Source: Candidatus Kerfeldbacteria bacterium CG15_BIG_FIL_POST_REV_8_21_14_020_45_12 (GTDB lineage Bacteria > Patescibacteriota > Patescibacteriia > UBA9570 > XYC2-FULL-38-9). Taken from it: a DNA stretch of 40,788 bases. The stretch covers positions 1-40,788 of the forward strand of contig PFGC01000028.1 of the NCBI GenBank assembly GCA_002781785.1. Direction: 5' to 3'. The translations under genes and the position numbers were made by a program. Under the pieces are notes generated by a model that was not told the DNA's origin, searched no databases, and saw only the letters and a program-made list of their open reading frames with translations. Positions 32,901 through 40,788 of this stretch are shown here, piece after piece; position 1 is the stretch's first letter; every line of letters starts with the position of its first letter.

Positions 32901-34788
32901 TGCTACATTCACGAAGACTCATAAAAAGCCGACCCTGACGAGTTTAATCGGTGAATATACCGTTGCGGCCACTACAAAAAATATTCAGTTTGGTGGAATT
33001 CTGAATGGATTATCAGGAAAGGTTGAATTGCAGAATACTTTAACTGGAAAGATTACAGTTGGGTGCAAAATCCAGGTTGGAGAAGAATTTTGTTCTATGC
33101 CATTTGATCCACCGGCAGGTTCGTACCGTGTACTCTTTTCATCTTTAAAAGACGAATTCTACAGCGCTTCTGATCAGCGGCTTTTACAGCTATCTCCAGC
33201 GGTGATGATGTCAACTTTTACGACTGACGAACGCAGCCCTGATTACAACTACCGAATGACAACTAGTGAAACAGTTACTCTAGTTGGTCTTGGGCCAAAA
33301 GGATCAAAGGGTACGATCTACTTAAATGACAAGAAGCAGGGTACTGTTACCTGGATAACTGACATTGGGTGGCAGTATGAGCTGTCTTTTGATGGCGCTT
33401 GCAGCATTGGAGAAGATTGTAAGGTTGATATTTATTTTACAGACGACAGTAATTTCCCAATTCACTCGATTGAAAACTACCTAATAAAGCGCGCCCACCC
33501 AGTGGTTGATTTATTAGTCAGCGATGTTAGTGGTCAGTATTTACAAAATACCAGCAAGACGATTACGGTAACTGGCGGTGCTGATAACATTTATAGGGTG
33601 ACGGTAGACGATGTGTTAATTGTTGATTCTATTTTAGAGCCAGTAACAGGCTCCGTTCAAGGTCAGGACACCTTCTTGCTTCCAACTGACACCATTGGTA
33701 ATCATGTTCTGCGTATCCAAGCTGAAGATCCAAGGACGAATTTAAAAGGTAAAGAAGTTACAACTTCTTACGTCGTCGCGGCTTCGTATAAAGCGCCAGG
33801 TGTTGCCACAGGTGATTCACCTGAAGTTTCAGATACCACAACCGAGTCAGATGCCACCCCTTCGTCAAATCCTACCACGCCGACTGATACCAGTTCTGAC
33901 AACGTAAATGATTCTAATCCTGATTCGCCGACTGATACCAGTTCTGACAACGTAAATGATTCTAATCCTGATTCACCGGTCAATGCTAATTCGGGTGAAA
34001 CGGCCGAACCCAGCTCCGTGCCTGTCTCTGATTTAACGGATGAAGTTGTAGTCGAAAACGGTGTTGGAATCATTACAACCGAAGACACGTCTGAGATTCC
34101 AGCTCAATATCTTACAATCGAAACAGATCCAGAAAAACGATCGGTTTTGAAAACCTCCTTAGATTTGAGCCTGCGTGTGTTTGAGCTAAGCCTATCCACC
34201 ATTTCCGTCAGTGACACGGGCGAAATTCTATCATCGCCAGTAGAGGTAAACGATGCCGGTGAGAGTGTGATTAGAATTAGTTCCGAGTTTGGTCCTGGAG
34301 CTAGCTCTTCAGCGGCTAGTCATGGAGTCATCGAATTAAGTGGCACCGTGAGTCCTTATGCGCTTGTATACGTTACCTTGCGTTCAGATCCTGTAGTTCA
34401 AGTTACACGTGCTGACGCTACCGGTCAGTGGCAAATATCTGTCCCACTTGATGCCCTTCCAGAAGGGGAGCACACAGCCTTCCTGCAATCAGAGTCTCAA
34501 GGAGTCTACTCAGATGAAATTCAAATAGCTAGGTTTGTGGTAATTGAGGAGAAGCATTTGTCAGGCTCGTCATGGATCATCATTATAAATGGAGCCATCC
34601 TTGGAATTATTCTGATTATTATCACCACCGTTCAAATCCAAAAGAGGATTTATGAACACAAGCATCCTGAGATAAATCTTCCTCAACACCAGAGTCACTT
34701 AGATGGAGAGGTCATTGCCAAAACAGTTAAAAATATAGAAATAGGAGATGAGAAGCCGCCACAGCGGCGCGGTCCCTTGGATATCTAA
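29944..34788 (+). CDS. Second giant cell-surface beta-helix protein (1614 aa), paralogue of the 8594 gene
   Basis: Residues 1-100 are a long N-region with [16 protein letters not shown] and a FEALHSQ motif shared in form with the paralogue. The hydrophobic core at about 99-118 ends QSIFPV, and VLAG near 126-129 is a possible cleavage site. [12 protein letters not shown] follows. Residues about 140-690 are beta-helix repeats; a fibronectin-III-like domain lies at about 795-882, then Ig-like modules, a Ser/Asp/Thr/Pro linker at about 1282-1363 with a perfect 16-residue duplication, and a final Ig-like domain ([15 protein letters not shown]). A membrane helix lies at about 1542-1566, with a tail of about 45 residues. 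A surface adhesin or attachment role is inferred. Confidence 0.9.
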   Translation: MKKNNKHYKQASALRMHRYIKIQEQAYRDAKSKSFAGRLVAAAGLFSGYLAFAAHSAMRVLLSSSASSFEALHSQNEDGLWSASYTQHVKFKRHVRLYTVGSSAGLIAGIVLSISIAQSIFPVQRVLAGPTLDVTSSADAGPGSLRRAIVDANNSPADQTPEIIIKLAGTPTITLASALPAINHSNVSIHVADNIDSLGAIVDGTALAPGTNCLALTQAAAGSSVGGLAFGGCPFAGVHVQGNDIRIGKNTAVKDRVFVFGTTSGIMVDATAARAVIENVRIGVKPDGTSGPLSGNGIIVNGDDATIGRVVIGNSNFGLEIRGSNASVTSGLFGVKSDGALIPNTLSGLNITMATGTQIIGTDGDIVVAGNGGSGIFIDQSESTTVANAYVGVKPGAGDLGNGANGIIVNSSNNTTIGKNVSGVAQPVVIGYNKGSGITINNGSQGTKISEVRIGTDLAGTADLGNSGPGILVQSFSGLAIGNQQHTTTVANNEANGIDIGNPTGGVLSVTNVSSYNNAGHGIKIVGTANVHDPLVSQNTIGSNGANGIHLESIHDGITIQDNVIKGVGTGIFLSDVLGCTVTGNTMQAYTKEGLAIDAGSQNCTVVDNNFGYNSIDQSVSGGQFGISISGASSNIIIGSSDLSGQNRFAGNSTFHLNIKGQSQRVSFLVNSFIDGFPEKLLQLESGSNTGGPGQPVISSVSNTSVQGTGGLQDGVVYFYLNGTWIASDSTILADGLWEITADVIGQDSFNFTVGDELAVISKSSNGNSSIFSTAWTYTEDEEEEEVIVTPPELQLTATLGEITASTVEIQVTSNRESTATVVYGIDSQNLASTLQSTVLQKSHNLKLTGLTPGTDYFYRVTVASDSDSAQTQILSFQTLGALDSELKVATATVNKRVVYDAKKNLNLEPDQPVAITLEELSKDRDVRFNIKKSKDEFVVKGDWKTSNNGEVSQEFKNLKRYIQYTAHAQVRNSKKNKEQSTFTKIATFTKTHKKPTLTSLIGEYTVAATTKNIQFGGILNGLSGKVELQNTLTGKITVGCKIQVGEEFCSMPFDPPAGSYRVLFSSLKDEFYSASDQRLLQLSPAVMMSTFTTDERSPDYNYRMTTSETVTLVGLGPKGSKGTIYLNDKKQGTVTWITDIGWQYELSFDGACSIGEDCKVDIYFTDDSNFPIHSIENYLIKRAHPVVDLLVSDVSGQYLQNTSKTITVTGGADNIYRVTVDDVLIVDSILEPVTGSVQGQDTFLLPTDTIGNHVLRIQAEDPRTNLKGKEVTTSYVVAASYKAPGVATGDSPEVSDTTTESDATPSSNPTTPTDTSSDNVNDSNPDSPTDTSSDNVNDSNPDSPVNANSGETAEPSSVPVSDLTDEVVVENGVGIITTEDTSEIPAQYLTIETDPEKRSVLKTSLDLSLRVFELSLSTISVSDTGEILSSPVEVNDAGESVIRISSEFGPGASSSAASHGVIELSGTVSPYALVYVTLRSDPVVQVTRADATGQWQISVPLDALPEGEHTAFLQSESQGVYSDEIQIARFVVIEEKHLSGSSWIIIINGAILGIILIIITTVQIQKRIYEHKHPEINLPQHQSHLDGEVIAKTVKNIEIGDEKPPQRRGPLDI
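33880..33975 (+). repeat. Two tandem copies of a 48-nt unit in the linker of the second giant protein
   Basis: Copies 33880-33927 and 33928-33975 encode [16 protein letters not shown] twice and are nearly identical at the DNA level, with one difference at the last base. Confidence 0.95.
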
Positions 34789-34792
34789 GCCT

Positions 34793-34822
34793 AAATCGCA
34801 ATGCCACAAGCATTGCGATTTT
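34793..34822 (+). terminator. Terminator of the second giant gene
   Basis: AAATCGCAATGC, loop CACAA, GCATTGCGATTTT. Its 3' arm overlaps the -35 of the ruvB promoter. Confidence 0.88.
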
Positions 34823-34841
34823 GTATCAGAATAGGTATAAT
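34813..34841 (+). promoter_or_regulatory. Promoter of the ruvB-queA operon
   Basis: TTGCGA, 17 nt, TATAAT, about 21 nt before the ATG. Confidence 0.7.
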
Positions 34842-34862
34842 CGAGGCAATTTCACCCCAAAA

Positions 34863-35885
34863 ATGAGTATTGAATTTGTTACTAATCCGCATCAAAAGGA
34901 GGAGGATAAGACCCTCGACCTGACTTTGCGTCCCGGAAGTTTTGGGGATTACATCGGACAGGAAACTCTAAAGCAAAATTTGCAGATTCTGATTCAAGCT
35001 GCCAAACATCGTCAGGAGTCTATTGAGCACGTGTTGTTGCATGGGAGTCCAGGCTTAGGTAAGACCACGCTAGCCCATATTATTGCTAAAGAACTTGGTG
35101 CAAATATTAGAGTTACCTCAGGACCTGCAATTGATCGAGCTGGAGACCTGGCAGCTATTTTAACAAACCTAGAGGAAGGCGATATTTTATTTATCGATGA
35201 AATACATCGCCTTAATAAAATCATTGAGGAAACACTTTACCCAGCGATGGAGGACTTTGCGCTAGATCTAGTTGCAGGTAAAGGTGCCGCTGCTCGTACC
35301 TTACGTTTAGAGCTCCCTAAATTTACTATAATTGGCGCAACCACACGGATGAGCCTTATCTCCGCGCCACTGCGTGATAGGTTTGGAGCTCACTACAAGT
35401 TACAATTTTATACTGATCAGGAAATATCCCAAGTGGTGCATAGGTCTGCCAAGATCTTGGCCATGCAGATTGATGAGGAGTCATCTTCTGAGATAGCTCG
35501 TCGTTCTCGTCGTACTCCCCGCATTGCCAATCGCCTACTTAAAAGGGTCCGTGATTATGCGCAGGTGCATAATGGTGGTAAAGTTAACCTAGAAATGAGT
35601 AAGGCAGCCTTGGAACTGTTGGCAATAGACGATTTAGGTCTTGATGAAGTTGACCGCAAGCTTCTGCTAACCATCATAGAAAAATTTGATGGTGGTCCAG
35701 TTGGTTTGCAAACTTTAGCCGCGGCCACAGCCGAGGAAGAAGATACCCTGGAAGAAATACACGAGCCGTTTCTCATGCAAATTGGTTTTCTCGCGCGCAC
35801 TCCACGCGGACGAGTTACCACTCCAAGTGCTTACAGGCATTTGGGTCTACCTATCCCCGCTAGTCAAAATTTATTAGCAATCTAG
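34863..35885 (+). CDS. ruvB: Holliday junction branch-migration helicase RuvB
   Basis: I start at the ATG at 34863 ([15 protein letters not shown]); the earlier track start lies in the promoter. The product has 340 aa. Features are [11 protein letters not shown] near 23-33, Walker A GSPGLGKT at 61-68, Walker B FIDEIHR at 110-116, sensor [18 protein letters not shown], the arginine-finger region, and a C-terminal winged helix ending [17 protein letters not shown]. With RuvA it drives branch migration of Holliday junctions; RuvA and RuvC are not in the window. The stop codon directly abuts the next ATG, so it heads an operon with three downstream genes. Confidence 0.97.
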   Translation: MSIEFVTNPHQKEEDKTLDLTLRPGSFGDYIGQETLKQNLQILIQAAKHRQESIEHVLLHGSPGLGKTTLAHIIAKELGANIRVTSGPAIDRAGDLAAILTNLEEGDILFIDEIHRLNKIIEETLYPAMEDFALDLVAGKGAAARTLRLELPKFTIIGATTRMSLISAPLRDRFGAHYKLQFYTDQEISQVVHRSAKILAMQIDEESSSEIARRSRRTPRIANRLLKRVRDYAQVHNGGKVNLEMSKAALELLAIDDLGLDEVDRKLLLTIIEKFDGGPVGLQTLAAATAEEEDTLEEIHEPFLMQIGFLARTPRGRVTTPSAYRHLGLPIPASQNLLAI

Positions 35886-36164
35886 ATGGAAATTCCATTT
35901 TACATTCTACTCATCATCTACCTAATCGGTATATTGATTTTTTTGGTGATAACATTTTTCAATATATACCATTTATTTAAATTCGGTTTCTTCGACTTCA
36001 CTGGAAAATTAAATGCCATGGTTTTTGTCGGATTCTCCGTAGTCATTGTTGCGGTATCAGTATTACTACTCTGGAATATTCCATGGTTTGATTCGTTCGA
36101 TCTTTTTTCCCTCTTTGAATCTATTTCCGGCGGATCACCAATTCCAACCGGATCAATTATTTAA
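35886..36164 (+). CDS. Small membrane protein, 92 aa, two transmembrane helices
   Basis: It begins MEIPFYILLIIYLIGILIFL immediately after the ruvB stop. The two hydrophobic segments are at about 4-30 and 44-65, separated by a short loop with Lys (FGFFDFTGKLNAM), and the C-terminus is Ser/Gly/Pro-rich. No family recognised. Its place between ruvB and the bPH2 protein, with 4 nt to the next gene, supports it being a real operon member, possibly a partner of the bPH2 protein at the membrane. Confidence 0.75.
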   Translation: MEIPFYILLIIYLIGILIFLVITFFNIYHLFKFGFFDFTGKLNAMVFVGFSVVIVAVSVLLLWNIPWFDSFDLFSLFESISGGSPIPTGSII

Positions 36165-36168
36165 TACT

Positions 36169-37062
36169 ATGGACGCAAACCTTAATACATCAAGTCCCAC
36201 TCCGGCACCATTCCTATCTCCTGATCCGAGATCGGGCAGCCCTTCGGCTCGACACGACCTTAAAGAGCATAGTCCATTGCATTTCCCAACTCAACGACCA
36301 AACGAAAATGTTGTTTTATTGCTTAGAAGAAACTGGACAGTATTAGCTCGAGATGTCATTCAGCTGATAACGTCATTAATTGTTCCCCCGGTGGTTCTGG
36401 CTGTATTATATTTTTACGCCGATACAACTATTGAGCCAGGGTCGGCTCTATACGCTCTTATAATTATTGTGCTCTGTTTGTACTATCTGTTTTCCTTTCT
36501 CGCATATTTCCATGACTTTGTTGACTATCATTTGGACATTTGGGTTGTTACTGATCAGCGCGTGGTTTCTATTGAACAGGAAGGATTATTTAATCGTACT
36601 ATCTCTGAGCTGAATATAGTAAAAGTCCAGGACGTTACCTCGGAGGTAAGAGGAACGGTTCAAACATTTTTAGATTATGGACAGGTTCATATTCAAACGG
36701 CCGGTCAGGAGGCCAGATTTGTTTTTGAGCAAGTACCTCACCCATCAGAAGTCGCCAAAGTTATTTTGCAGGTTCATGATCGTGCTATGAAGATGCAAGA
36801 ACTCGAGCGCGTTAGACAGTCAGAAGATTATCGTCATGAGTTAGAGGCGCAAGGAGGCCAAGGTGGTTTTATACAGCAACTAGCTCCTGTTACAGCTATC
36901 CACCCACAACAGCAAAAAATTCCAGTGGAAAGAATTCCGAGGGAAGTTCGCTCTACTCAAACAGATCAAACTCCTCAGCAGACCGGAGTGACTCCTCCAT
37001 GGGCCTCGCAACCCGGTCAGTCAGAGGTTCCGCCAATTTATACGCCTCCTACCAGGCAGTAG
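36169..37062 (+). CDS. Membrane protein with a bacterial PH (bPH2/YdbS-like) domain
   Basis: I start at the ATG at 36169 (MDANLNTSSPTPAPFL), since the longer frame overlaps the whole preceding gene; this gives 297 aa. A Pro/Ser-rich head of about 45 residues is followed by two membrane helices at about 68-120, then the PH-like domain (DYHLDIWVVTDQRVVSIEQEGLFNRTISEL, 125-200), which is the bPH2 signature, and a Gln/Pro-rich disordered tail. The molecular role of bPH2 proteins is poorly known. It is co-transcribed with ruvB and queA. Confidence 0.85.
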   Translation: MDANLNTSSPTPAPFLSPDPRSGSPSARHDLKEHSPLHFPTQRPNENVVLLLRRNWTVLARDVIQLITSLIVPPVVLAVLYFYADTTIEPGSALYALIIIVLCLYYLFSFLAYFHDFVDYHLDIWVVTDQRVVSIEQEGLFNRTISELNIVKVQDVTSEVRGTVQTFLDYGQVHIQTAGQEARFVFEQVPHPSEVAKVILQVHDRAMKMQELERVRQSEDYRHELEAQGGQGGFIQQLAPVTAIHPQQQKIPVERIPREVRSTQTDQTPQQTGVTPPWASQPGQSEVPPIYTPPTRQ

Positions 37063-37069
37063 ATTCTAT

Positions 37070-38122
37070 ATGGATCTTGCCGATTTCGCTTTTAATTTAC
37101 CAGAGGAGCTCATAGCGCAGGAGCCAGTGGTTGGTGGTCGTGATCAGTCACGGTTGATGGTGCTTGATAGAAAGTTAGGATCTATTCAGGACAGAAGTTT
37201 TTTTGAACTAACGTCGCTGCTAAAAGCCGGCGATGTATTAGTCTTTAACAACTCCAGGGTCTTACCTGCGCGCCTGAGAGGTGAAAAAGAACCCACGGGA
37301 GGAAAAGTTGAGCTATTACTTCTTCACAGACAAGACGATGAATCCGAGCGAGAGGTTTGGGAATGCATGATTCGTAGTCGTAACACTAAAGTTGATCAGT
37401 CGATTACCTTTGTAGGTGACCGTGATTTAAAGGGGCGCGTTATTGATAGAGCTTCGGGTGATACCTGGTTTGTGGAGTTTAACCAACAAGGACAAATCTT
37501 CCGTGAGAGCCTGAGGGAGCTTGGTGAAATGCCAATACCACCTTACATTAAGGCGCCCACATTATCAGAGCCAGAGTTGCGTGAACGCTACCAAACGGTA
37601 TACGCAGAGAATGAAGGCTCAGCCGCAGCGCCAACGGCCGGTCTCCATTTTACAGATCTTTTACTGGACGAACTGTCTGAAAGGGGGATTGAGCTTGTGC
37701 CAATTACCCTGCACGTTGGTCTTGGAACTTTTTCTCCTGTTCGGGTTGATGATATTTCCAACCATAAAATGCATTCCGAGTATGCAGTGATAACCGAGCA
37801 GTCCGCGCAAAGAATAAATCAAGCCAAAGCCACCGGACGCCGCATTGTAGCTGTTGGCACGACCACTGTGCGCACACTTGAATCATTCGTGAAAGACGGT
37901 CAGGTGGTTGCTGATAAGCGATGGACCGATATTTTTATTACACCAGGGTACGATTTCAAAATCGTGGATGCAATGATTACTAATTTTCATCTCCCACACT
38001 CAACTCTCCTTATGCTGGTTTCAGCTTTTGCAGGAACAGAATTTATTCAAGAGACTTATCGTCATGCCATTGACCAGCAGTATCGCTTTTATAGCTTTGG
38101 TGACGCCATGCTAATTGAATAG
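37070..38122 (+). CDS. queA: S-adenosylmethionine:tRNA ribosyltransferase-isomerase QueA
   Basis: The protein has 350 aa, the usual QueA length. Signatures are FNLPEELIAQEPV near the N-terminus, RLMVLDR, LVFNNSRVLPARL, the catalytic-core APTAGLHFTDLLLDEL near 185-200, ITLHVGLGTFSPV, and TNFHLPHSTLLMLVSAFAG near the end. It transfers ribose from SAM to preQ1 in tRNA to give epoxyqueuosine. Last gene of the ruvB operon, 7 nt after the bPH2 gene. It converges on spoIID without a visible terminator. Confidence 0.97.
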   Translation: MDLADFAFNLPEELIAQEPVVGGRDQSRLMVLDRKLGSIQDRSFFELTSLLKAGDVLVFNNSRVLPARLRGEKEPTGGKVELLLLHRQDDESEREVWECMIRSRNTKVDQSITFVGDRDLKGRVIDRASGDTWFVEFNQQGQIFRESLRELGEMPIPPYIKAPTLSEPELRERYQTVYAENEGSAAAPTAGLHFTDLLLDELSERGIELVPITLHVGLGTFSPVRVDDISNHKMHSEYAVITEQSAQRINQAKATGRRIVAVGTTTVRTLESFVKDGQVVADKRWTDIFITPGYDFKIVDAMITNFHLPHSTLLMLVSAFAGTEFIQETYRHAIDQQYRFYSFGDAMLIE

Positions 38123-38140
38123 TTCAGATTTTTTCAATCA

Positions 38141-39124
38141 TTAGTAGCCAGATTGAATTTTAACGTCTGTATAATAATATTTCAGAATTTTTTTCCATTT
38201 CCATCCACGTTGCGCAAAATAGCGAGCGCCCTCCCCAGATAATCCAACGCCGTGACCAGATCTTTCCAAGCCAAAGCAGCATGGGTCTGTTACGCTCTGC
38301 GCCCAGGGATAATTCGTTGATCCGCCAAATCCATCATCCCATGACAGGGTTTGCCCATCTGATCTAGAAAAATAAGGTGCAATAATTCCTTCACCATCAT
38401 AGGTAATAATCTTTCTCTTAGTATATTTTTGCGCTTTAACTACTCTTGGAGCGCGTTTTGAAAAGCCAGCTCCTCTATACAGTTGATCACCCTCTGTAGC
38501 AGTTAATATATAAGGCTCATCCGCATGTTTTGTGGGATTATTAATATGCCACAAGGCGTAGGTTCTAGCTGCCGTTAGTAGTGTGCGTAAATACTGAACA
38601 TGTTGACTGTTAGTGACTTCGGCAATACCTCGGACATACCTCTCAATTGGAATATGATTTACTAGCATTAGTTGAGATGAGTTGTCAGAGTAAATAACCT
38701 CAAGGCTGCCAAAGAAAATATTGTCATTTAATGCCTCATTCCAGCTCGGACGATTTTCAAAATTTAACACCTCAACTTTTTTTGGTAGATAGATTGGTGT
38801 TACGCGAAGGGGTTCGCTCGATGACACTGACTGACGACCGTGTTTGGCAGTATAGGTGCCGTCAGAGTAGGTAATTGAACTATGTTGAAACTTTCTGAGA
38901 CGCATCACCTCATTGCCACTGGCAGTTTCTATAATGTAGGGACCATTTACCGTAAAAGTATTTTTAGCTTTAGCCTCTCCAATATGGACGCTCATTACTG
39001 GATTTGATGTGCGACGCGGTTCTTTGGCAGCTTCTGTTACAGTTGGAGTTATTAAAAAAACACTCACCAAGAGTGCTGTTGCAAGCGGCTTAAGCATTGC
39101 CTTTTGTGAGCTCCTTTTTAACAT
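38141..39124 (-). CDS. Exported SpoIID/LytB-domain protein
   Basis: The protein has 327 aa. Residues about 13-32 are a signal peptide with a likely cut near TEAAKE. The SpoIID domain spans about 120-327: GSLEVIYSDNSSQLMLVNHIPIERYVRGIAEV, then ARTYALWHI, and the terminal GHGVGLSGEGARYFAQRGW...ILKYYYTDVKI. In the common form, GHGVGMSQxGA, Ser-Gln follows the Gly-Val-Gly; here it is Ser-Gly-Glu. Related SpoIID proteins are lytic transglycosylases acting on peptidoglycan. Its catalytic state here is uncertain. Monocistronic. Confidence 0.9.
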   Translation of the reverse strand: MLKRSSQKAMLKPLATALLVSVFLITPTVTEAAKEPRRTSNPVMSVHIGEAKAKNTFTVNGPYIIETASGNEVMRLRKFQHSSITYSDGTYTAKHGRQSVSSSEPLRVTPIYLPKKVEVLNFENRPSWNEALNDNIFFGSLEVIYSDNSSQLMLVNHIPIERYVRGIAEVTNSQHVQYLRTLLTAARTYALWHINNPTKHADEPYILTATEGDQLYRGAGFSKRAPRVVKAQKYTKRKIITYDGEGIIAPYFSRSDGQTLSWDDGFGGSTNYPWAQSVTDPCCFGLERSGHGVGLSGEGARYFAQRGWKWKKILKYYYTDVKIQSGY

Positions 39125-39151
39125 AGTAATTTTATGGTCACTGCTACATGC

Positions 39152-39180
39152 ATTTTAACATTTTACTAGTGAAAAATCAA
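39152..39180 (-). promoter_or_regulatory. Promoter of spoIID
   Basis: The minus strand reads TTGATT, 17 nt, TAAAAT, about 27 nt before the ATG. Confidence 0.6.
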
Positions 39181-39302
39181 TTCGTGCCATTAGTCAAACA
39201 GGTTGTTGATGACCTTCTGGCTTTGAAAAATCTCTGTCTAAATATTACAAACAAGAGCTCTGGCACAGTGTAAGTTATCGTGGTTTGGTTGCGGAACATT
39301 CG

Positions 39303-39331
39303 TTGACTTTTAGGGTCAGGATTGGTATGAT
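39303..39331 (+). promoter_or_regulatory. Promoter of the flippase gene
   Basis: TTGACT, 17 nt, TATGAT, about 36 nt before the ATG. Confidence 0.7.
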
Positions 39332-39367
39332 CTGCGTGATTTTTGTTTTTCGGTTATTCCAAATTTA

Positions 39368-40788
39368 ATGTCGCTTTCCAGAAAAATAGCTCAGAATACC
39401 GCCATTCAAATGGGCGGAAAAATTGTTGGCACCGCTCTGTCATTGATCGCTGCTGGTTTTGTTTTACGCTACCTTGGTGACGATGGTTTTGGCCGGTATA
39501 CAAAGATAGTAGCTTTTCTTCAAGTCTTTGGAATTCTCATGGACATGGGTTTATATATTGTTTTGATAAAACGATTATCCGAATTGACCGAGCACAGCAA
39601 GCGTGAGGCTAACACGATTTTCACACTACGCGTGCTCTCAGGAATTCTTGTATTAGGAGCCGCTCCTTTAGTAGCTTGGCTAATTAGTCTCAAAAATCCA
39701 TTGTATGATTCTGAAATAGTTCTCGGAATTGCTTTAACTTCTTTGTTCTTTTTCTTTATCTCACTCAATCAATTACTGTCTGCCGTTTTCCAAAAATTTC
39801 TACGCACGGATTGGATAGCTTTGGCAGAGTTAGTTGGTAAATTAGTATTACTTGGAACGACGCTGCTGGTCATTTGGCAAGGCTTGCCTTTACTTTGGGT
39901 AATGAGCACTTTGGTATTTTCTAGCGCGGCTAATTTTTTGGTTACTTTTCTAGCCTCGCGCAAGTATCTGACATTAAAATTTCAAATAGATTTGAGTATT
40001 CTAAAGAGCGTATTTACCGAGGCTTGGCCAATCGCCCTCTCCATATTTTTTGGATTGATGTACTTCAAAGGTGACACGGTTATTTTGTCATTTTTTGAAC
40101 CAGATAATGTTGTGGGTTGGTACGGCGCGCCCTACAAAATTCTGGAAGTTCTGATTACTTTTCCAGCCATGTTTGCCGGCTTAGCCCTTCCGGTGCTGAC
40201 AGCCGCCTGGAAGAATCAAGACACCGAGCGTTTTAGAAGATTATTGCAAAAATCTTTTGATGCCTTGGTAATTTTTGCCTTACCCATGGTCTTTGGTGCT
40301 ATTGCTCTAGCCCCACATATCATCGGAGTGATCGCTGGTGCCGAATACGGACCCTCCATTCCAATTCTAAAAATACTAATTGTGGCTACTGGCGCAATTT
40401 TTGTTGGCACGCTCTTTACTTACTTGGTTGTTGCTCTGAATAAGCAGCGCACCATGATATTTGGTTATGCCTTTGCCGCCTTAACCTCTCTAGCAGCATA
40501 TTTAATTGTGATACCGCGCTATTCAATCTATGGAGCTGCCTGGGTCACGGTTTATTCTGAATTTGCCATATTAGGCATTGCCCTCTTTATTGTTTTACGG
40601 ACGTCTAAGGTCAGCATTGAGTGGGGTCGCACCCTGAAGAGTCTAGCAACTTCGGCTTTGATGTATGGCTTGATTATGTTTATTACTCCAAAACTTGCAG
40701 CAGTTTTACCGAGTTGGTCACAATTAGGCACAGACTTATTTATGATGGTTGCTCTTGTTCCAATCGGAGCGGTGTTCTATTTTGTATT
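39368..40788 (+). CDS. Polysaccharide/lipid-linked oligosaccharide flippase (Wzx/MOP superfamily), 3' end outside the window
   Basis: The ORF track omits it because it has no stop in the window. Translation from the ATG at 39368 gives 473 open codons beginning MSLSRKIAQNTAIQMGGKIVG, the typical start of O-antigen flippases. About 12 hydrophobic segments follow, including YLGDDGFGRYTKI near residue 40 and WPIALSIFFGLMYFKGDTVILSFF near 220, both familiar in Wzx-type proteins. It should move undecaprenyl-linked sugars across the membrane for surface glycan or glycoprotein building, which would fit a cell displaying giant surface proteins. Own promoter; little of the protein can be missing. Confidence 0.9.
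   Translation, partial: MSLSRKIAQNTAIQMGGKIVGTALSLIAAGFVLRYLGDDGFGRYTKIVAFLQVFGILMDMGLYIVLIKRLSELTEHSKREANTIFTLRVLSGILVLGAAPLVAWLISLKNPLYDSEIVLGIALTSLFFFFISLNQLLSAVFQKFLRTDWIALAELVGKLVLLGTTLLVIWQGLPLLWVMSTLVFSSAANFLVTFLASRKYLTLKFQIDLSILKSVFTEAWPIALSIFFGLMYFKGDTVILSFFEPDNVVGWYGAPYKILEVLITFPAMFAGLALPVLTAAWKNQDTERFRRLLQKSFDALVIFALPMVFGAIALAPHIIGVIAGAEYGPSIPILKILIVATGAIFVGTLFTYLVVALNKQRTMIFGYAFAALTSLAAYLIVIPRYSIYGAAWVTVYSEFAILGIALFIVLRTSKVSIEWGRTLKSLATSALMYGLIMFITPKLAAVLPSWSQLGTDLFMMVALVPIGAVFYFV

Noticed and set aside
1-40788. CRISPR arrays, rRNA genes and insertion sequences
   Set aside because: No regularly spaced repeats, rRNA segments or transposase frames were seen on either strand.

Overview
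The window looks like a chromosome segment from a Candidate Phyla Radiation (Patescibacteria) bacterium. This is inferred from gene content and is not proven. The signs are small, fragmented housekeeping operons, an unusually short SMC, an L32 without zinc-binding cysteines, VanW, SpoIID and DsbA-like envelope proteins, two giant beta-helix surface proteins, and several small lineage-type proteins of unknown function. Most resident genes have no Shine-Dalgarno (SD) sequence. Several appear leaderless, with a -10 box only 7-8 nt before the ATG. Promoters are canonical (TTGnnn, 16-18 nt, TAnnnT) and many genes end in clear intrinsic terminators, so transcription units can be read directly.

Layout. 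1-7.5 kb: minus-strand housekeeping genes (5' end of trmD, a membrane-anchored acidic protein, khpA, rpsP, smc, rnc, nusB, rpmF), with one plus-strand membrane protein between rpsP and smc. 7.5-14.3 kb: tpiA and the first giant surface protein (1913 aa). 14.4-18.2 kb: valS and an HD-domain phosphohydrolase behind a T-box leader. 18.2-26.5 kb: a mosaic in which ordinary genes (dsbA-like, tsaD, two unknown proteins, tRNA-Glu) alternate with four strikingly GC-rich single-gene units: an unknown 361-aa protein, an IPNS-like 2-oxoglutarate/Fe(II) oxygenase, a frameshifted small gene and a small lipoprotein. 26.5-38.1 kb: plus-strand hsp20, a small protein, vanW, the second giant surface protein (1614 aa), ruvB, a small membrane protein, a bPH2 protein and queA. 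The right end has spoIID on the minus strand and a flippase cut by the window edge.

The strongest unexplained signals are these. (1) The four GC-rich units, each with its own promoter, SD-like site and terminator. (2) A strongly promoted RNA gene of about 207 nt on the minus strand at 29.46-29.67 kb, with a long near-perfect hairpin. (3) A cluster of five DnaA-box-like sequences next to it, close to where gene orientation changes from mostly minus to mostly plus; this could be an origin or a DnaA-controlled promoter. (4) The paralogous pair of giant surface proteins, with about 120-130-aa extended signal peptides and near-identical promoters. (5) An SMC without a recognisable hinge.

The genes fall into three working groups: translation and RNA maturation (trmD, rpsP, khpA, rnc, nusB, rpmF, valS, tsaD, queA, tRNA-Glu), chromosome maintenance (smc, ruvB), and envelope or surface functions (giant proteins, VanW, SpoIID, DsbA-like, bPH2, flippase, lipoprotein). 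No transposase, integrase, CRISPR array or rRNA was seen.
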